A stretch of 64,000 nt of DNA from Perilla frutescens (taxonomy: Eukaryota > Streptophyta > Magnoliopsida > Lamiales > Lamiaceae): the NCBI GenBank assembly GCA_026008535.1, contig BRKX01000018.1, forward strand, positions 49,531,588-49,595,587, in the 5' to 3' direction. Shown one piece after another: positions 52,903-64,000 of the stretch (positions are counted from its first letter, which is position 1; each line of letters starts with the position of its first letter). Made by a program: the position numbers and the translations under genes. The notes under the pieces were generated by a model, which worked only from the letters and a program-made list of their open reading frames with translations, searched no databases and was not told the origin of the DNA.

Positions 52903-55900
52903 CAGCCGTCAGTAAAACGGCTATAACTCTCTCCAGAAGAAAACTTTACCCGTGATTCCTGTTGCGTTGGATTCCTATCTCAAATATCTACCCTACCAAA
53001 AGTCGAACCGGTAGAAACCCTATTTGAGTCGGCCTCTAGGTGATTATCAAGTTTATTTCCAAAACCGTCACCTCTTATGTAGGGATCGGGGTGAACGTCG
53101 GGTTTTACATTGAGTCTAGCATTTTTGAACAACAGAGTCCATTATGAATCAATCCATATGATCATATATGCCTAATCTGTCCTCTTTTGAAAAAATCAAA
53201 TTTTTGAGCCCGCCCAAAGGGGTACCTCTTTGGCCGGTGGCCAGATTTGGCCCCGTTTTCTGGCAGCCGTCAGTAAAACGGCTATAACTCTCTCCAGAAG
53301 TAAGCTTTACCCGTGATTCTTGTTACGTTGGATTCCTAACTCAAATATCTACCCTAAAAAAAGTCTAAATGGAAGAAACTCCTTTTGAGTCAACCTCTAG
53401 GTGATTATCAAGTTGATTTCCACAACCGTCGCCTCTTAGGTAGGGATCGGGGTGAACGTCGGGTTTTTCATTGAGTCTAGCATTTTTGAACACTAGAGTC
53501 CATTATGAATCAATCCATATGATCATATATGCCTAATCCGTCCACTTTTGAAAAAATTAAATTTTTGAGCACGCCCAAAGGGTACCCCTTTGGCCGGTGG
53601 CCAGATTTGGCCCCGTTTTCTGGCAGCCGTCAGTAAAACGGCTATAACTCTCTCCAGAAGTAAGATTTACCCGTGATTCTTGTTGTGTTGGATTCCTAAC
53701 TCAAATATCTACCCTATAAAAAGTTCAAATGGAAGAAACTCCTTTTGAGTCAACCTCTAGGTGATTATAAAGTTGATTTCCACAACCGTCGCCTCTTATG
53801 TAGGGATCGGGGTGAACGTCGGGTTTTTCATTGAGTCTAGCATTTTTGAACACTAGAATCCATTATGAATCAATCCAAATGATCATATATGCCTAATCCG
53901 TCCACTTTTGAAAAAATCAAATTTTTGAGCCCGCCCAAAGGGGTACCCCTTTGGCCGGTGGCCAGATTTGGCCCCGTTTTCTGGCAGCCGTCAGTAAACC
54001 TGCTATAACTCTCTCCAGAAGTAAACTTTACCTGTTATTCTTGTTGCGTTGGATTCCTAACTTAAATATCTACCCTAACAAAAGTCGAACCGGTAGAAAC
54101 CCTATTTGAGTCGGCCTCTAGGTGATTATCAAGTTTATTTCCAAAACCGTCACCTCTTATGTAGGGATCGGGGTGAACGTCGGGTTTTACATTGAGTCTA
54201 GCATTTTTGAACAACAGAGTCCATTATGAATCAATCCATCTGATCATATATGCCTAATCCGTCCACTTTTTAAAAAATTAAATTTTTGAGCCCGCCCAAA
54301 GGGGTACCCCTTTGGCCGGTTGCCAGATTTGGCCCCGTTTTCTGGCAGCCGTCAGTAAAATGGCTATAACTCTATCCAGAAGTAAGATTTACCCGTGATT
54401 CTTATTGCGTTGGATTCCTAACTCAAATATCTACCCTACAAAAAGTTCAAATGGAAGAAACTCCTTTTGAGTCAACCTCTAGGTGATTATAAAGTTGATT
54501 TCCACAACCGTCGCCTCTTATGTAGGGATCGGGGTGAACGTCGGGTTTTTCATTGAGTCTAGCATTTTTGAACACTAGAATCCATTATGAATCAATCCAA
54601 ATGATCATATATGCCTAATCCGTCCACTTTTGAAAAAATCAAATTTTTGAGCCCGCCCAAAGGGGTACCCCTTTGGCCGGTGGCCAGATTTGGCCCCGTT
54701 TTCTGGCAGCCGTCAGTAAAACGGCTATAACTCTCTCCAGAAGTAAGCTTTACCCGTGATTCTTGTTGCGTTGGATTCCTAACTCAAATATCTACCCTAC
54801 AAAAATTTCAAATGGAAGAAACTCCTTTTGAGTCAACCTCTAGGTGATTATCAAGTTTATTTCCACAACCGTCGCCTCTTATGTAGGGATCGGGGTGAAC
54901 GTCGGGTTTTCATTGAGTCTAGAATTTTTGAACACTAGAGTCCATTATGAATCAATCCATATGATCATATATGCCTAATCCATCCACTTTTGAAAAAATC
55001 AAATTTTTGAGCCCGCCCAAAGGGGTACCCCTTTGGCCGGTGGCCAGATTTGGCCCCGTTTTCTGGCAGCCGTCAGTAAAACGGCTATAACTCTCTCCAG
55101 AAGAAAACTTTACCCGTGATTCCTGTTGCGTTGGATTACTAACTCAAATATCTACCCTACCAAAAGTCGAACCGGTAGAAACCCTATTTGAGTCGGCCTC
55201 TAGGTGATTATCAAGTTTATTTCCAAAACCGTCACGTCTTATGTTGGGATCGGGGTGAACGTCGGGTTTTACATTGAGTCTAGCATTTTTGAACAACAGA
55301 GTCCATTATGAATCAATCCATATGATCATATATGCCTAATCCGTCCACTTTTGAAAAAATCAAATTTTTGAGCCCGCCCAAAGGGGTACCCCTTTGGCCG
55401 GTGGCCAGATTTGGCCCCGTTTTCTGGCAGCCGTCAGTAAAACGGCTATAACTCTCTCCAGAAGTAAGCTTTACCCGTGATTCTTGTTGCGTTGGATTCC
55501 TAACTCAAATATCTACCCTAAAAAAAGTCCAAATGGAAGAAACTCCTTTTGAGTCAACCTCTAGGTGATTATCAAGTTGATTTCCACAACCGTCGCCTCT
55601 TAGGTAGGGATCGGGGTGAACGTCGGGTTTTTCATTGAGTCTAGCATTTTTGAACACTAGAGTCCATTATGAATCAATCTATATGATCATATATGCCTAA
55701 TCTGTCCACTTTTAAAAAAATTAAATTTTTGAGCCCGCCCAAAGGGGTACCCCTTTGGCCGGTGGCCAGATTTGGCCCCGTTTTCTGGCAGCCGTCAGTA
55801 AAACGGCTATAACTCTCTCCAGAACTAAACTTTACCCGTGATTCTTATTGTGTTGGATTCCTAACTCAAATATCTATCCTACCAAAAGTCGAAACGGTAG

Positions 55901-56510
55901 AAACCCTATTTGAGTCGGCCTCTAGGTGATTATCAAGTTTATTTCCAAAACCGTCGCCTCTTAGGTAGGGATCGGGGTGAACGTCGGCTTTTTCATTGAG
56001 TCTAGCATTTTTGAACACTAGAGTCCATTATGAATCAATCCATATGATCATATATGCCTAATCCGTCCACTTTTGAAAAAATTAAATTTTTGAGCCCGCC
56101 CAAAGGGGTACCCCTTTGGCCGGTGGCCAGATTTGGCCCCGTTTTCTGGCAGCCGTCAGTAAAACGGCTATAACTCTCTCCATAAGTAAGCTTTACCCGT
56201 GATTCTTGTTGCGTTGGATTCCTAACTCAAATATCTACCCTACAAAAAGTTCAAATGGAAGAAACTCCTTTTGAGTAAACCTCTAGGTGATTATAAAGTT
56301 GATTTCCAAAACCGTCGCCTCTTATGTAGGGATCGGGGTGAACGTCGGGTTTTTCATTGAGTCTAGCATTTTTGAGCACTAGAGTCCATTATGAATCAAT
56401 CCATATGATCATATATGCCTAATCCGTCCACTTTTGAAAAAATCAAATTTTTGAGCCCGCCCAAAGGGGTACCTCTTTGGCCGGTGGCCAGATTTGGCCC
56501 CGTTTTCTGG
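52903..56510. repeat. Block F1: ten mixed monomers
   Basis: Units start at 52903, 53264, 53624, 53985, 54346, 54707, 55067, 55428, 55789 and 56150. Two families alternate irregularly. One is a CCGGTAG family with GTTTATTTCC, often GGGTTTTACATTG and AACAACAGAG (52903, 53985, 55067). The other is the TTCAAATGG family, some with ATTATAAAGTTG and CTAGAATCC (53624, 54346). The units at 52903, 53985 and 55067 are about three monomers apart, suggesting an old trimer. The unit at 53264 lacks one G in the palindrome and the unit at 54707 lacks one T in GGGTTTTTC. Confidence 0.75.
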
Positions 56511-59398
56511 CAGCCGTTAGTAAAACGGCTATAACTCTCTCCAGAAGTAAGCTTTACCTGTGATTCTTGTTGCGTTGGATTCCTAACTCAAATATCTACC
56601 CTACAAAAATTTCAAATGAAAGAAACTCCTTTTGAGTCAACCTCTAGGTGATTATAAAGTTGATTTCCACAACCGTCGCCTCTTATGTAGGGATCGGGGT
56701 GAACGTCGGGTTTTTCATTGAGTCTAGCATTTTTGAACACTAGAGTCCATTATGAATCAATCCATATGATCATATATGCCTAATCCATCCACTTTTGAAA
56801 AAATCAAATTTTTGAGCCCGCCCAAAGGGGTACCCCTTTGGCCGGTGGCCAGATTTGGCCCCGTTTTCTGGCAGCCGTCAGTAAAACGGCTATAACTCTC
56901 TCCAGAAGAAAACTTTACCCGTGATTCCTGTTGCGTTGGATTACTAACTCAAATATCTACCCTACCAAAAGTCGAACCGGTAGAAACCCTATTTGAGTCG
57001 GCCTCTAGGTGATTATCAAGTTTATTTCCAAAACCGTCACCTCTTATGTAGGGATCGGGGTGAACGTCGGGTTTTTCATTGAGTCTAGCATTTTTGAGCA
57101 CTAGAGTCCATTATGAATCAATCCATATGATCATATATGCCTAATCCGTCCACTTTTGAAAAAATCAAATTTTTGAGCCCGCCCAAAGGGGTACCTCTTT
57201 GGCCGGTGGCCAGATTTGGCCCCGTTTTCTGGCAGCCGTTAGTAAAACGGCTATAACTCTCTCCAGAAGTAAGCTTTACCTGTGATTCTTGTTGCGTTGG
57301 ATTCCTAACTCAAATATCTACCCTACAAAAATTTCAAATGAAAGAAACTCCTTTTGAGTCAACCTCTAGGTGATTATAAAGTTGATTTCCACAACCGTCG
57401 CCTCTTATGTAGGGATCGGGGTGAACGTCGGGTTTTTCATTGAGTCTAGCATTTTTGAACACTAGAGTCCATTATGAATCAATCCATATGATCATATATG
57501 CCTAATCCATCCACTTTTGAAAAAATCAAATTTTTGAGCCCGCCCAAAGGGGTACCCCTTTGGCCGGTGGCCAGATTTGGCCCCGTTTTCTGGCAGCCGT
57601 CAGTAAAACGGCTATAACTCTCTCCAGAAGAAAACTTTACCCGTGATTCCTGTTGCGTTGGATTACTAACTCAAATATCTACCCTACCAAAAGTCGAACC
57701 GGTAGAAACCCTATTTGAGTCGGCCTCTAGGTGATTATCAAGTTTATTTCCAAAACCGTCACCTCTTATGTAGGGATCGGGGTGAACGTCGGGTTTTTCA
57801 TTGAGTCTAGCATTTTTGAACACTAGAGTCCATTATGAATCAATCCATATGATCATATATACCTAATCCATCCACTTTTGAAAAAATCAAATTTTTGAGC
57901 CCGCCCAAAGGGGTACCTCTTTGGCCGGTGGCCAGATTTGGCCCCGTTTTCTGGCAGCCGTTAGTAAAACGGCTATAACTCTCTCCAGAAGTAAGCTTTA
58001 CCTGTGATTCTTGTTGCGTTGGATTCCTAACTCAAATATCTACCCTACAAAAATTTCAAATGAAAGAAACTCCTTTTGAGTCAACCTCTAGGTGATTATA
58101 AAGTTGATTTCCACAACCGTCGCCTCTTATGTAAGGATCGGGGTGAACGTCGGGTTTTTCATTGAGTCTAGCATTTTTGAACACTAGAATCCATTATGAA
58201 TCAATCCATATGATCATATATGCCTAATCCGTCCACTTTTGAAAAAATCAAATTTTTGAGCCCGCCCAAAGGGGTACCCCTTTGGCCGGTGGCCAGATTT
58301 GGCCCCGTTTTCTGGCAGCCGTCAGTAAAACGGCTATAACTCTCTCCAGAAGTAAGCTTTACCCGTGATTCTTGTTGCGTTGGATTCCTAACTCAAATAT
58401 CTACCCTACAAAAAGTTCAAATGGAAGAAACTCCTTTTGAGTCAACCTCTAGGTGATTATCAAGTTTATTTCCACAACCGTCGCCTCTTATGTAGGGATC
58501 GGGGTGAACGTCGGGTTTTTCATTGAGTCTAGCATTTTTGAACACTAGAGTCCATTATGAATCAATCCATATGATCATATATGCCTAATCCATCCACTTT
58601 TGAAAAAATCAAATTTTTGAGCCCGCCCAAAGGGGTACCCCTTTGGCCGGTGGCCAGATTTGGCCCCGTTTTCTGGCAGCCGTCAGTAAAACGGCTATAA
58701 CTCTCTCCAGAAGAAAACTTTACCCGTGATTCCTGTTGCGTTGGATTACTAACTCAAATATCTACCCTACCAAAAGTCGAACCGGTAGAAACCCTATTTG
58801 AGTCGGCCTCTAGGTGATTATCAAGTTTATTTCCAAAACCGTCACCTCTTATGTAGGGATCGGGGTGAACGTCGGGTTTTTCATTGAGTCTAGCATTTTT
58901 GAACACTAGAGTCCATTATGAATCAATCCATATGATCATATATACCTAATCCATCCACTTTTGAAAAAATCAAATTTTTGAGCCCGCCCAAAGGGGTACC
59001 TCTTTGGCCGGTGGCCAGATTTGGCCCCGTTTTCTGGCAGCCGTTAGTAAAACGGCTATAACTCTCTCCAGAAGTAAGCTTTACCTGTGATTCTTGTTGC
59101 GTTGGATTCCTAACTCAAATATCTACCCTACAAAAATTTCAAATGAAAGAAACTCCTTTTGAGTCAACCTCTAGGTGATTATAAAGTTGATTTCCACAAC
59201 CGTCGCCTCTTATGTAAGGATCGGGGTGAACGTCGGGTTTTTCATTGAGTCTAGCATTTTTGAACACTAGAATCCATTATGAATCAATCCATATGATCAT
59301 ATATGCCTAATCCGTCCACTTTTGAAAAAATCAAATTTTTGAGCCCGCCCAAAGGGGTACCCCTTTGGCCGGTGGCCAGATTTGGCCCCGTTTTCTGG
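56511..59398. repeat. 722-bp dimers followed by a 1,083-bp trimer
   Basis: The dimers 56511-57232 and 57233-57954 pair a CCGTTAG/TTACCTGTG/CAAATGAAAG unit with a CCAGAAGAAAACTT/TTCCTGTTG/GGATTACTAAC unit. From 57955 a third, TTCAAATGG unit is interposed, giving a trimer 57955-59037 whose first two units recur at 59038 and 59399. This shows a dimer turning into a trimer by insertion of one monomer. Unit starts are 56511, 56872, 57233, 57594, 57955, 58316, 58677 and 59038. Confidence 0.8.
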
Positions 59399-62300
59399 CA
59401 GCCGTCAGTAAAACGGCTATAACTCTCTCCAGAAGTAAGCTTTACCCGTGATTCTTGTTGCGTTGGATTCCTAACTCAAATATCTACCCTACAAAAAGTT
59501 CAAATGGAAGAAACTCCTTTTGAGTCAACCTCTAGGTGATTATCAAGTTTATTTCCACAACCGTCGCCTCTTATGTAGGGATCGGGGTGAACGTCGGGTT
59601 TTCATTGAGTCTAGCATTTTTGAACACTAGAGTCCATTATGAATCAATCCATATGAGCATATATGCCTAATCCATCCACTTTTGAAAAAATCAAATTTTT
59701 GAGCCCGCCCAAAGGGGTAACCCTTTGGCCGGTGGCCAGATTTGGCCCCGTTCTCTGGCAGCCGTCAGTAAAACGGCTATAACTGTCTCCAGAAGTAAGA
59801 TTTATCCGTGATTCTTGTTGTGTTGGATTCCTAACTTAAATATCTACCCTACCAAAAGTCGAACCGGTAGAAACCCTATTTGAGTCGGCCTCTAGGTGAG
59901 TATCAAGTTTATTTCCAAAACCGTCACCTCTTATGTAGGGATCGGGGTGAACGTCGGGTTTTACATTGAGTCTAGCATTTTTGAACACTAGAGTCCATTA
60001 TGAATCAATCCATATGATCATATATGCCTAATCCGTCCACTTTTGAAAAAATCAAATTTTTGAGCCCGCCCAAAGCGGTACCTCTTTAGGCGGTGGCCAG
60101 ATTTGGCCCCGTTTTCTGGCAGCCGTCAGTAAAACGGCTATAACTCTCTCCAGAAGTAAACTTTACCCGTGATTCTTGTTGCGTTGGATTCCTAACTCAA
60201 ATATCTACCCTACCAAAAGTCGAACCGGTAGAAACCCTATTTGAGTCGGCCTCTAGGTGAGTATCAAGTTTATTTCCAAAACCGTCACCTCTTATGTAGG
60301 GATCGGGGTGAACGTCGGGTTTTACATTGAGTCTAGCATTTTTGAACACTAGAGTCCATTATGAATCAATCCATATGATCATATATGCCTAATTCGTCCA
60401 CTTTTGAAAAAATCAAATTTTTGAGCCCGCCCAAAGGGGTACCCCTTTGGCCGGTGGCCAGATTTGGCCCCGTTTTCTGGCAGCCGTTAGTAAAACGGCT
60501 ATAACTCTCTCCAGAAGTAAGCTTTACCCGTTATTCTTGCTGCGTTGGATTCCTAACTCAAATATCTACCCTAACAAAAGTCGAACCTGTAGAAACCCTA
60601 TTTGAGTCGGCCTCTAGGTGATTATCAAGTTGATTTCCAAAACCGTCACCTCTTATGTAAGGATCAGGGTGAACGTCGGGTTTTTCATTGAGTCTAGCAT
60701 TTTTGAACACTAGAGTCCATTATGAATCAATCTATATGATCATATATGCCTAATCCATCCACTTTTGAAAAAATCAAATTTTTGAGCCCGCCCAAAGGGG
60801 TACCCCTTTGGGCGGTGGCCAGATTTGGCCCCGTTTTCTGGCAGCCGTCAGTAAAACGGCTATAACTCTCTCCAGAAGTAAGATTTACCCGTGATTCTTC
60901 TTGCGTTGGATTCCTAACTCAAATATCTACCCTACAAAAATTTCAAATGAAAGAAACTCCTTTTGAGTCAACCTCTAGGTGATTATAAAGTTGATTTCCA
61001 CAACCGTCGCCTCTTATGTAGGGATCGGGGTGAACGTCGGGTTTTTCATTGAGTCTAGCATTTTTGAACACTAGAATCCATTATGAATCAATCCATATGA
61101 TCATATATGCCTAATCCGTCCACTTTTGAAAAAATCAAATTTTTGAGCCCGCCCAAAGGGGTACCCCTTTGGCCGGTGGCCAGATTTGGCCCCGTTTTCT
61201 GGCAGCCGTCAGTAAAACGGCTATAACTCTCTCCAGAAGTAAGCTTTACCCGTGATTCTTGTTGCGTTGGATTCCTAACTCAAATATCTACCCTACAAAA
61301 AGTTCAAATGGAAGAAACTCCTTTTGAGTCAACCTCTAGGTGATTATCAAGTTTATTTCCACAACCGTCGCCTCTTATGTAGGGATCGGGGTGAACGTCG
61401 GGTTTTCATTGAGTCTAGCATTTTTGAACACTAGAGTCCATTATGAATCAATCCATATGATCATATATGCCTAATCCATCCACTTTTGAAAAAATCAAAT
61501 TTTTGAGCCCGCCCAAAGGGGTAACCCTTTGGCCGGTGGCCAGATTTGGCCCCGTTCTCTGGCAGCCGTCAGTAAAACGGCTATAACTGTCTCCAGAAGT
61601 AAGATTTATCCGTGATTCTTGTTGTGTTGGATTCCTAACTCAAATATCTACCCTACCAAAAGTCGAACCGGTAGAAACCCTATTTGAGTCGGCCTCTAGG
61701 TGAGTATCAAGTTTATTTCCAAAACCGTCACCTCTTATGTAGGGATCGGGGTGAATGTCGGGTTTTACATTGAGTCTAGCATTTTTGAACACTAGAGTCC
61801 ATTATAAATCAATCCATATGATCATATATGCCTAATCCGTCCACTTTTGAAAAAATCAAATTTTTGAGCCCGCCCAAAGCGGTACCTCTTTAGGCGGTGG
61901 CCAGATTTGGCCCCGTTTTCTGGCAGCCGTCAGTAAAACGGCTATAACTCTCTCCAGAAGTAAACTTTACCCGTGATTCTTGTTGCGTTGGATTCCTAAC
62001 TCAAATATCTACCCTACCAAAAGTCGAACCGGTAGAAACCCTATTTGAGTCGGCCTCTAGGTGAGTATCAAGTTTATTTCCAAAACCGTCACCTCTTATG
62101 TAGGGATCGGGGTGAACGTCGGGTTTTACATTGAGTCTAGCATTTTTGAACACTAGAGTCCATTATGAATCAATCCATATGATCATATATGCCTAATCCG
62201 TCCACTTTTGAAAAAATCAAATTTTTGAGCCCGCCCAAAGGGGTACCCCTTTGGCCGGTGGCCAGATTTGGCCCCGTTTTCTGGCAGCCGTTAGTAAAAC

Positions 62301-64000
62301 GGCTATAACTCTCTCCAGAAGTAAGCTTTACCCGTTATTCTTGCTGCGTTGGATTCCTAACTCAAATATCTACCCTAACAAAAGTCGAACCTGTAGAAAC
62401 CCTATTTGAGTCGGCCTCTAGGTGATTATCAAGTTGATTTCCAAAACCGTCACCTCTTATGTAAGGATCAGGGTGAACGTCGGGTTTTTCATTGAGTCTA
62501 GCATTTTTGAACACTAGAGTCCATTATGAATCAATCTATATGATCATATATGCCTAATCCATCCACTTTTGAAAAAATCAAATTTTTGAGCCCGCCCAAA
62601 GGGGTACCCCTTTGGGCGGTGGCCAGATTTGGCCCCGTTTTCTGGCAGCCGTCAGTAAAACGGCTATAACTCTCTCCAGAAGTAAGATTTACCCGTGATT
62701 CTTCTTGCGTTGGATTCCTAACTCAAATATCTACCCTACAAAAATTTCAAATGAAAGAAACTCCTTTTGAGTCAACCTCTAGGTGATTATAAAGTTGATT
62801 TCCACAACCGTCGCCTCTTATGTAGGGATCGGGGTGAACGTCGGGTTTTTCATTGAGTCTAGCATTTTTGAACACTAGAATCCATTATGAATCAATCCAT
62901 ATGATCATATATGCCTAATCCGTCCACTTTTGAAAAAATCAAATTTTTGAGCCCGCCCAAAGGGGTACCCCTTTGGCCGGTGGCCAGATTTGGCCCCGTT
63001 TTCTGGCAGCCGTCAGTAAAACGGCTATAACTCTCTCCAGAAGTAAGCTTTACCCGTGATTCTTGTTGCGTTGAATTCCTAACTCAAATATCTACCCTAC
63101 AAAAAGTTCAAATGGAAGAAACTCCTTTTGAGTCAACCTCTAGGTGATTATCAAGTTTATTTCCACAACCGTCGCCTCTTATGTAGGGATCGGGGTGAAC
63201 GTCGGGTTTTCATTGAGTCTAGCATTTTTGAACACTAGAGTCCATTATGAATCAATCCATATGATCATATATGCCTAATCCATCCACTTTTGAAAAAATC
63301 AAATTTTTGAGCCCGCCCAAAGGGGTAACCCTTTGGCCGGTGGCCAGATTTGGCCCCGTTCTCTGGCAGCCGTCAGTAAAACGGCTATAACTGTCTCCAG
63401 AAGTAAGATTTATCCGTGATTCTTGTTGTGTTGGATTCCTAACTCAAATATCTACCCTACCAAAAGTCGAACCGGTAGAAACCCTATTTGAGTCGGCCTC
63501 TAGGTGAGTATCAAGTTTATTTCCAAAACCGTCACCTCTTATGTAGGGATCGGGGTGAACGTCGGGTTTTACATTGAGTCTAGCATTTTTGAACACTAGA
63601 GTCCATTATGAATCAATCCATATGATCATATATGCCTAATCCGTCCACTTTTGAAAAAATCAAATTTTTGAGCCCGCCCAAAGCGGTACCTCTTTAGCCG
63701 GTGGCCAGATTTGGCCCCGTTTTCTGGCAGCCGTCAGTAAAACGGCTATAACTCTCTCCAGAAGTAAACTTTACCCGTGATTCTTGTTGCGTTGGATTCC
63801 TAACTCAAATATCTACCCTACCAAAAGTCGAACCGGTAGAAACCCTATTTGAGTCGGCCTCTAGGTGAGTATCAAGTTTATTTCCAAAACCGTCACCTCT
63901 TATGTAGGGATCGGGGTGAACGTCGGGTTTTACATTGAGTCTAGCATTTTTGAACACTAGAGTCCATTATGAATCAATCCATATGATCATATATGCCTAA
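59399..64000. repeat. Second 1,804-bp pentamer, two full copies and a partial third
   Basis: The copies are 59399-61202, 61203-63006 and 63007-64000 (cut by the window edge). Units in order are: TTCAAATGG with one T missing from GGGTTTTTC and GGGGTAACCC (360 bp); ACTGTCTCC with TTTATCCG and GGTGAGTATC; GTAAACTTT with GGTGAGTATC and TTTTACATTG; CCGTTAG with TTATTCTTGCTGCG and AGGATCAGGG; and TTCTTCTTGCG with CAAATGAAAG. Starts are 59399, 59759, 60120, 60481, 60842, 61203, 61563, 61924, 62285, 62646, 63007, 63367 and 63728. Only a handful of base differences separate copies (for example ATGAGCATAT at 59655, GAATGTCGGG near 61753, GTTGAATTCC near 63072), so this is one of the youngest amplifications here. 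Confidence 0.9.
63728..64000. repeat. Partial monomer at the window edge
   Basis: The last 273 bp match the third unit of the pentamer and stop just after the ATATGATCATAT dyad at the ATGCCTAA motif. The cut is the window boundary, not an array end. Confidence 0.95.

Larger units (their letters stand above)
1..64000. repeat. 361-bp satellite DNA array, 178 monomers, head to tail
   Basis: Every stretch of the window can be laid on one 361-bp unit in one orientation, with no inversion, insertion or unique spacer. Monomer starts were followed from 1 to 63728: 152 complete units are 361 bp, 11 are 360, 11 are 362, one is 357 and two are 278. These lengths sum exactly to the 63,727 bp before the last, partial unit. 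No transposon ends, target-site duplications, rRNA, tRNA or gene-like reading frame interrupts it. Because 361 is not a multiple of three, any reading frame shifts by one at each unit, which argues against coding. Known satellite biology suggests a centromeric or heterochromatic role; the sequence alone does not prove it. I do not recognise the family. Confidence 0.98.

Noticed and set aside
1..64000. CRISPR array or other spacer-type repeat
   Set aside because: Units are contiguous with no unique spacers, and the 361-bp period is far too long.
1..64000. Transposon or LTR origin of the array
   Set aside because: No terminal inverted repeats, LTR ends, primer-binding site, polypurine tract or transposase/reverse-transcriptase motifs are visible. 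An origin from such an element long ago cannot be excluded but has no support here.

Overview
The whole 64-kb window is one uninterrupted head-to-tail satellite DNA array. I count 177 complete monomers and one partial monomer, all in the same orientation. I find no gene, RNA gene, transposon, CRISPR array or unique spacer. The monomer is 361 bp (152 of the 177 complete copies). Eleven copies are 360 bp, eleven are 362 bp, one is 357 bp and two are 278 bp. I set the monomer start at the CAGCCGTCAG motif, which is an arbitrary phase. The array runs off both ends of the window.

Organism: 64 kb of gene-free homogeneous satellite points to eukaryotic heterochromatin (centromeric, pericentromeric or subtelomeric). 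A monomer near two nucleosome repeats, and many differences that look like CpG to TpG/CpA changes, would fit a plant with methylated satellite DNA. I do not recognise the family and cannot name the species.

Layout. 1-6495: five related monomer types in c-a-b and c-a-b-d-e orders. 6496-10466: a loose mixture of three types. 10467-14074: a 1,804-bp pentamer, two copies. 14075-16241: a 1,083/1,084-bp trimer, two copies. 16242-16964: two linking monomers. 16965-20213: a 1,083-bp trimer, three copies. 20214-25991: a 2,889-bp octamer, two copies. 25992-29597: a dimer passing into divergent monomers. 29598-35013: a trimer, four copies plus flanking units. 35014-48205: a complex unit of 12-13 monomers, three copies, period 4,611 bp between the last two. 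48206-52902: a 3,251-bp-offset repeat enclosing 722-bp dimers. 52903-59398: mixed monomers, then dimers and trimers. 59399-64000: an unrelated 1,804-bp pentamer, two full copies and a partial third.

Each monomer normally carries a 6-bp-arm stem-loop (AGCCGT/ACGGCT), a 12-bp dyad (ATATGATCATAT), an A/T-tract segment and a 20-bp perfect palindrome around GGTACC that runs into a TGGCC/GGCCA inverted repeat. The array records successive local amplification, unequal exchange and short conversion events. A divergent subfamily marked by TTCAAATGGAAG is absent from the first 22.7 kb and common afterwards. Nothing here indicates a protein-coding or defence system; the notable content is the higher-order organisation.
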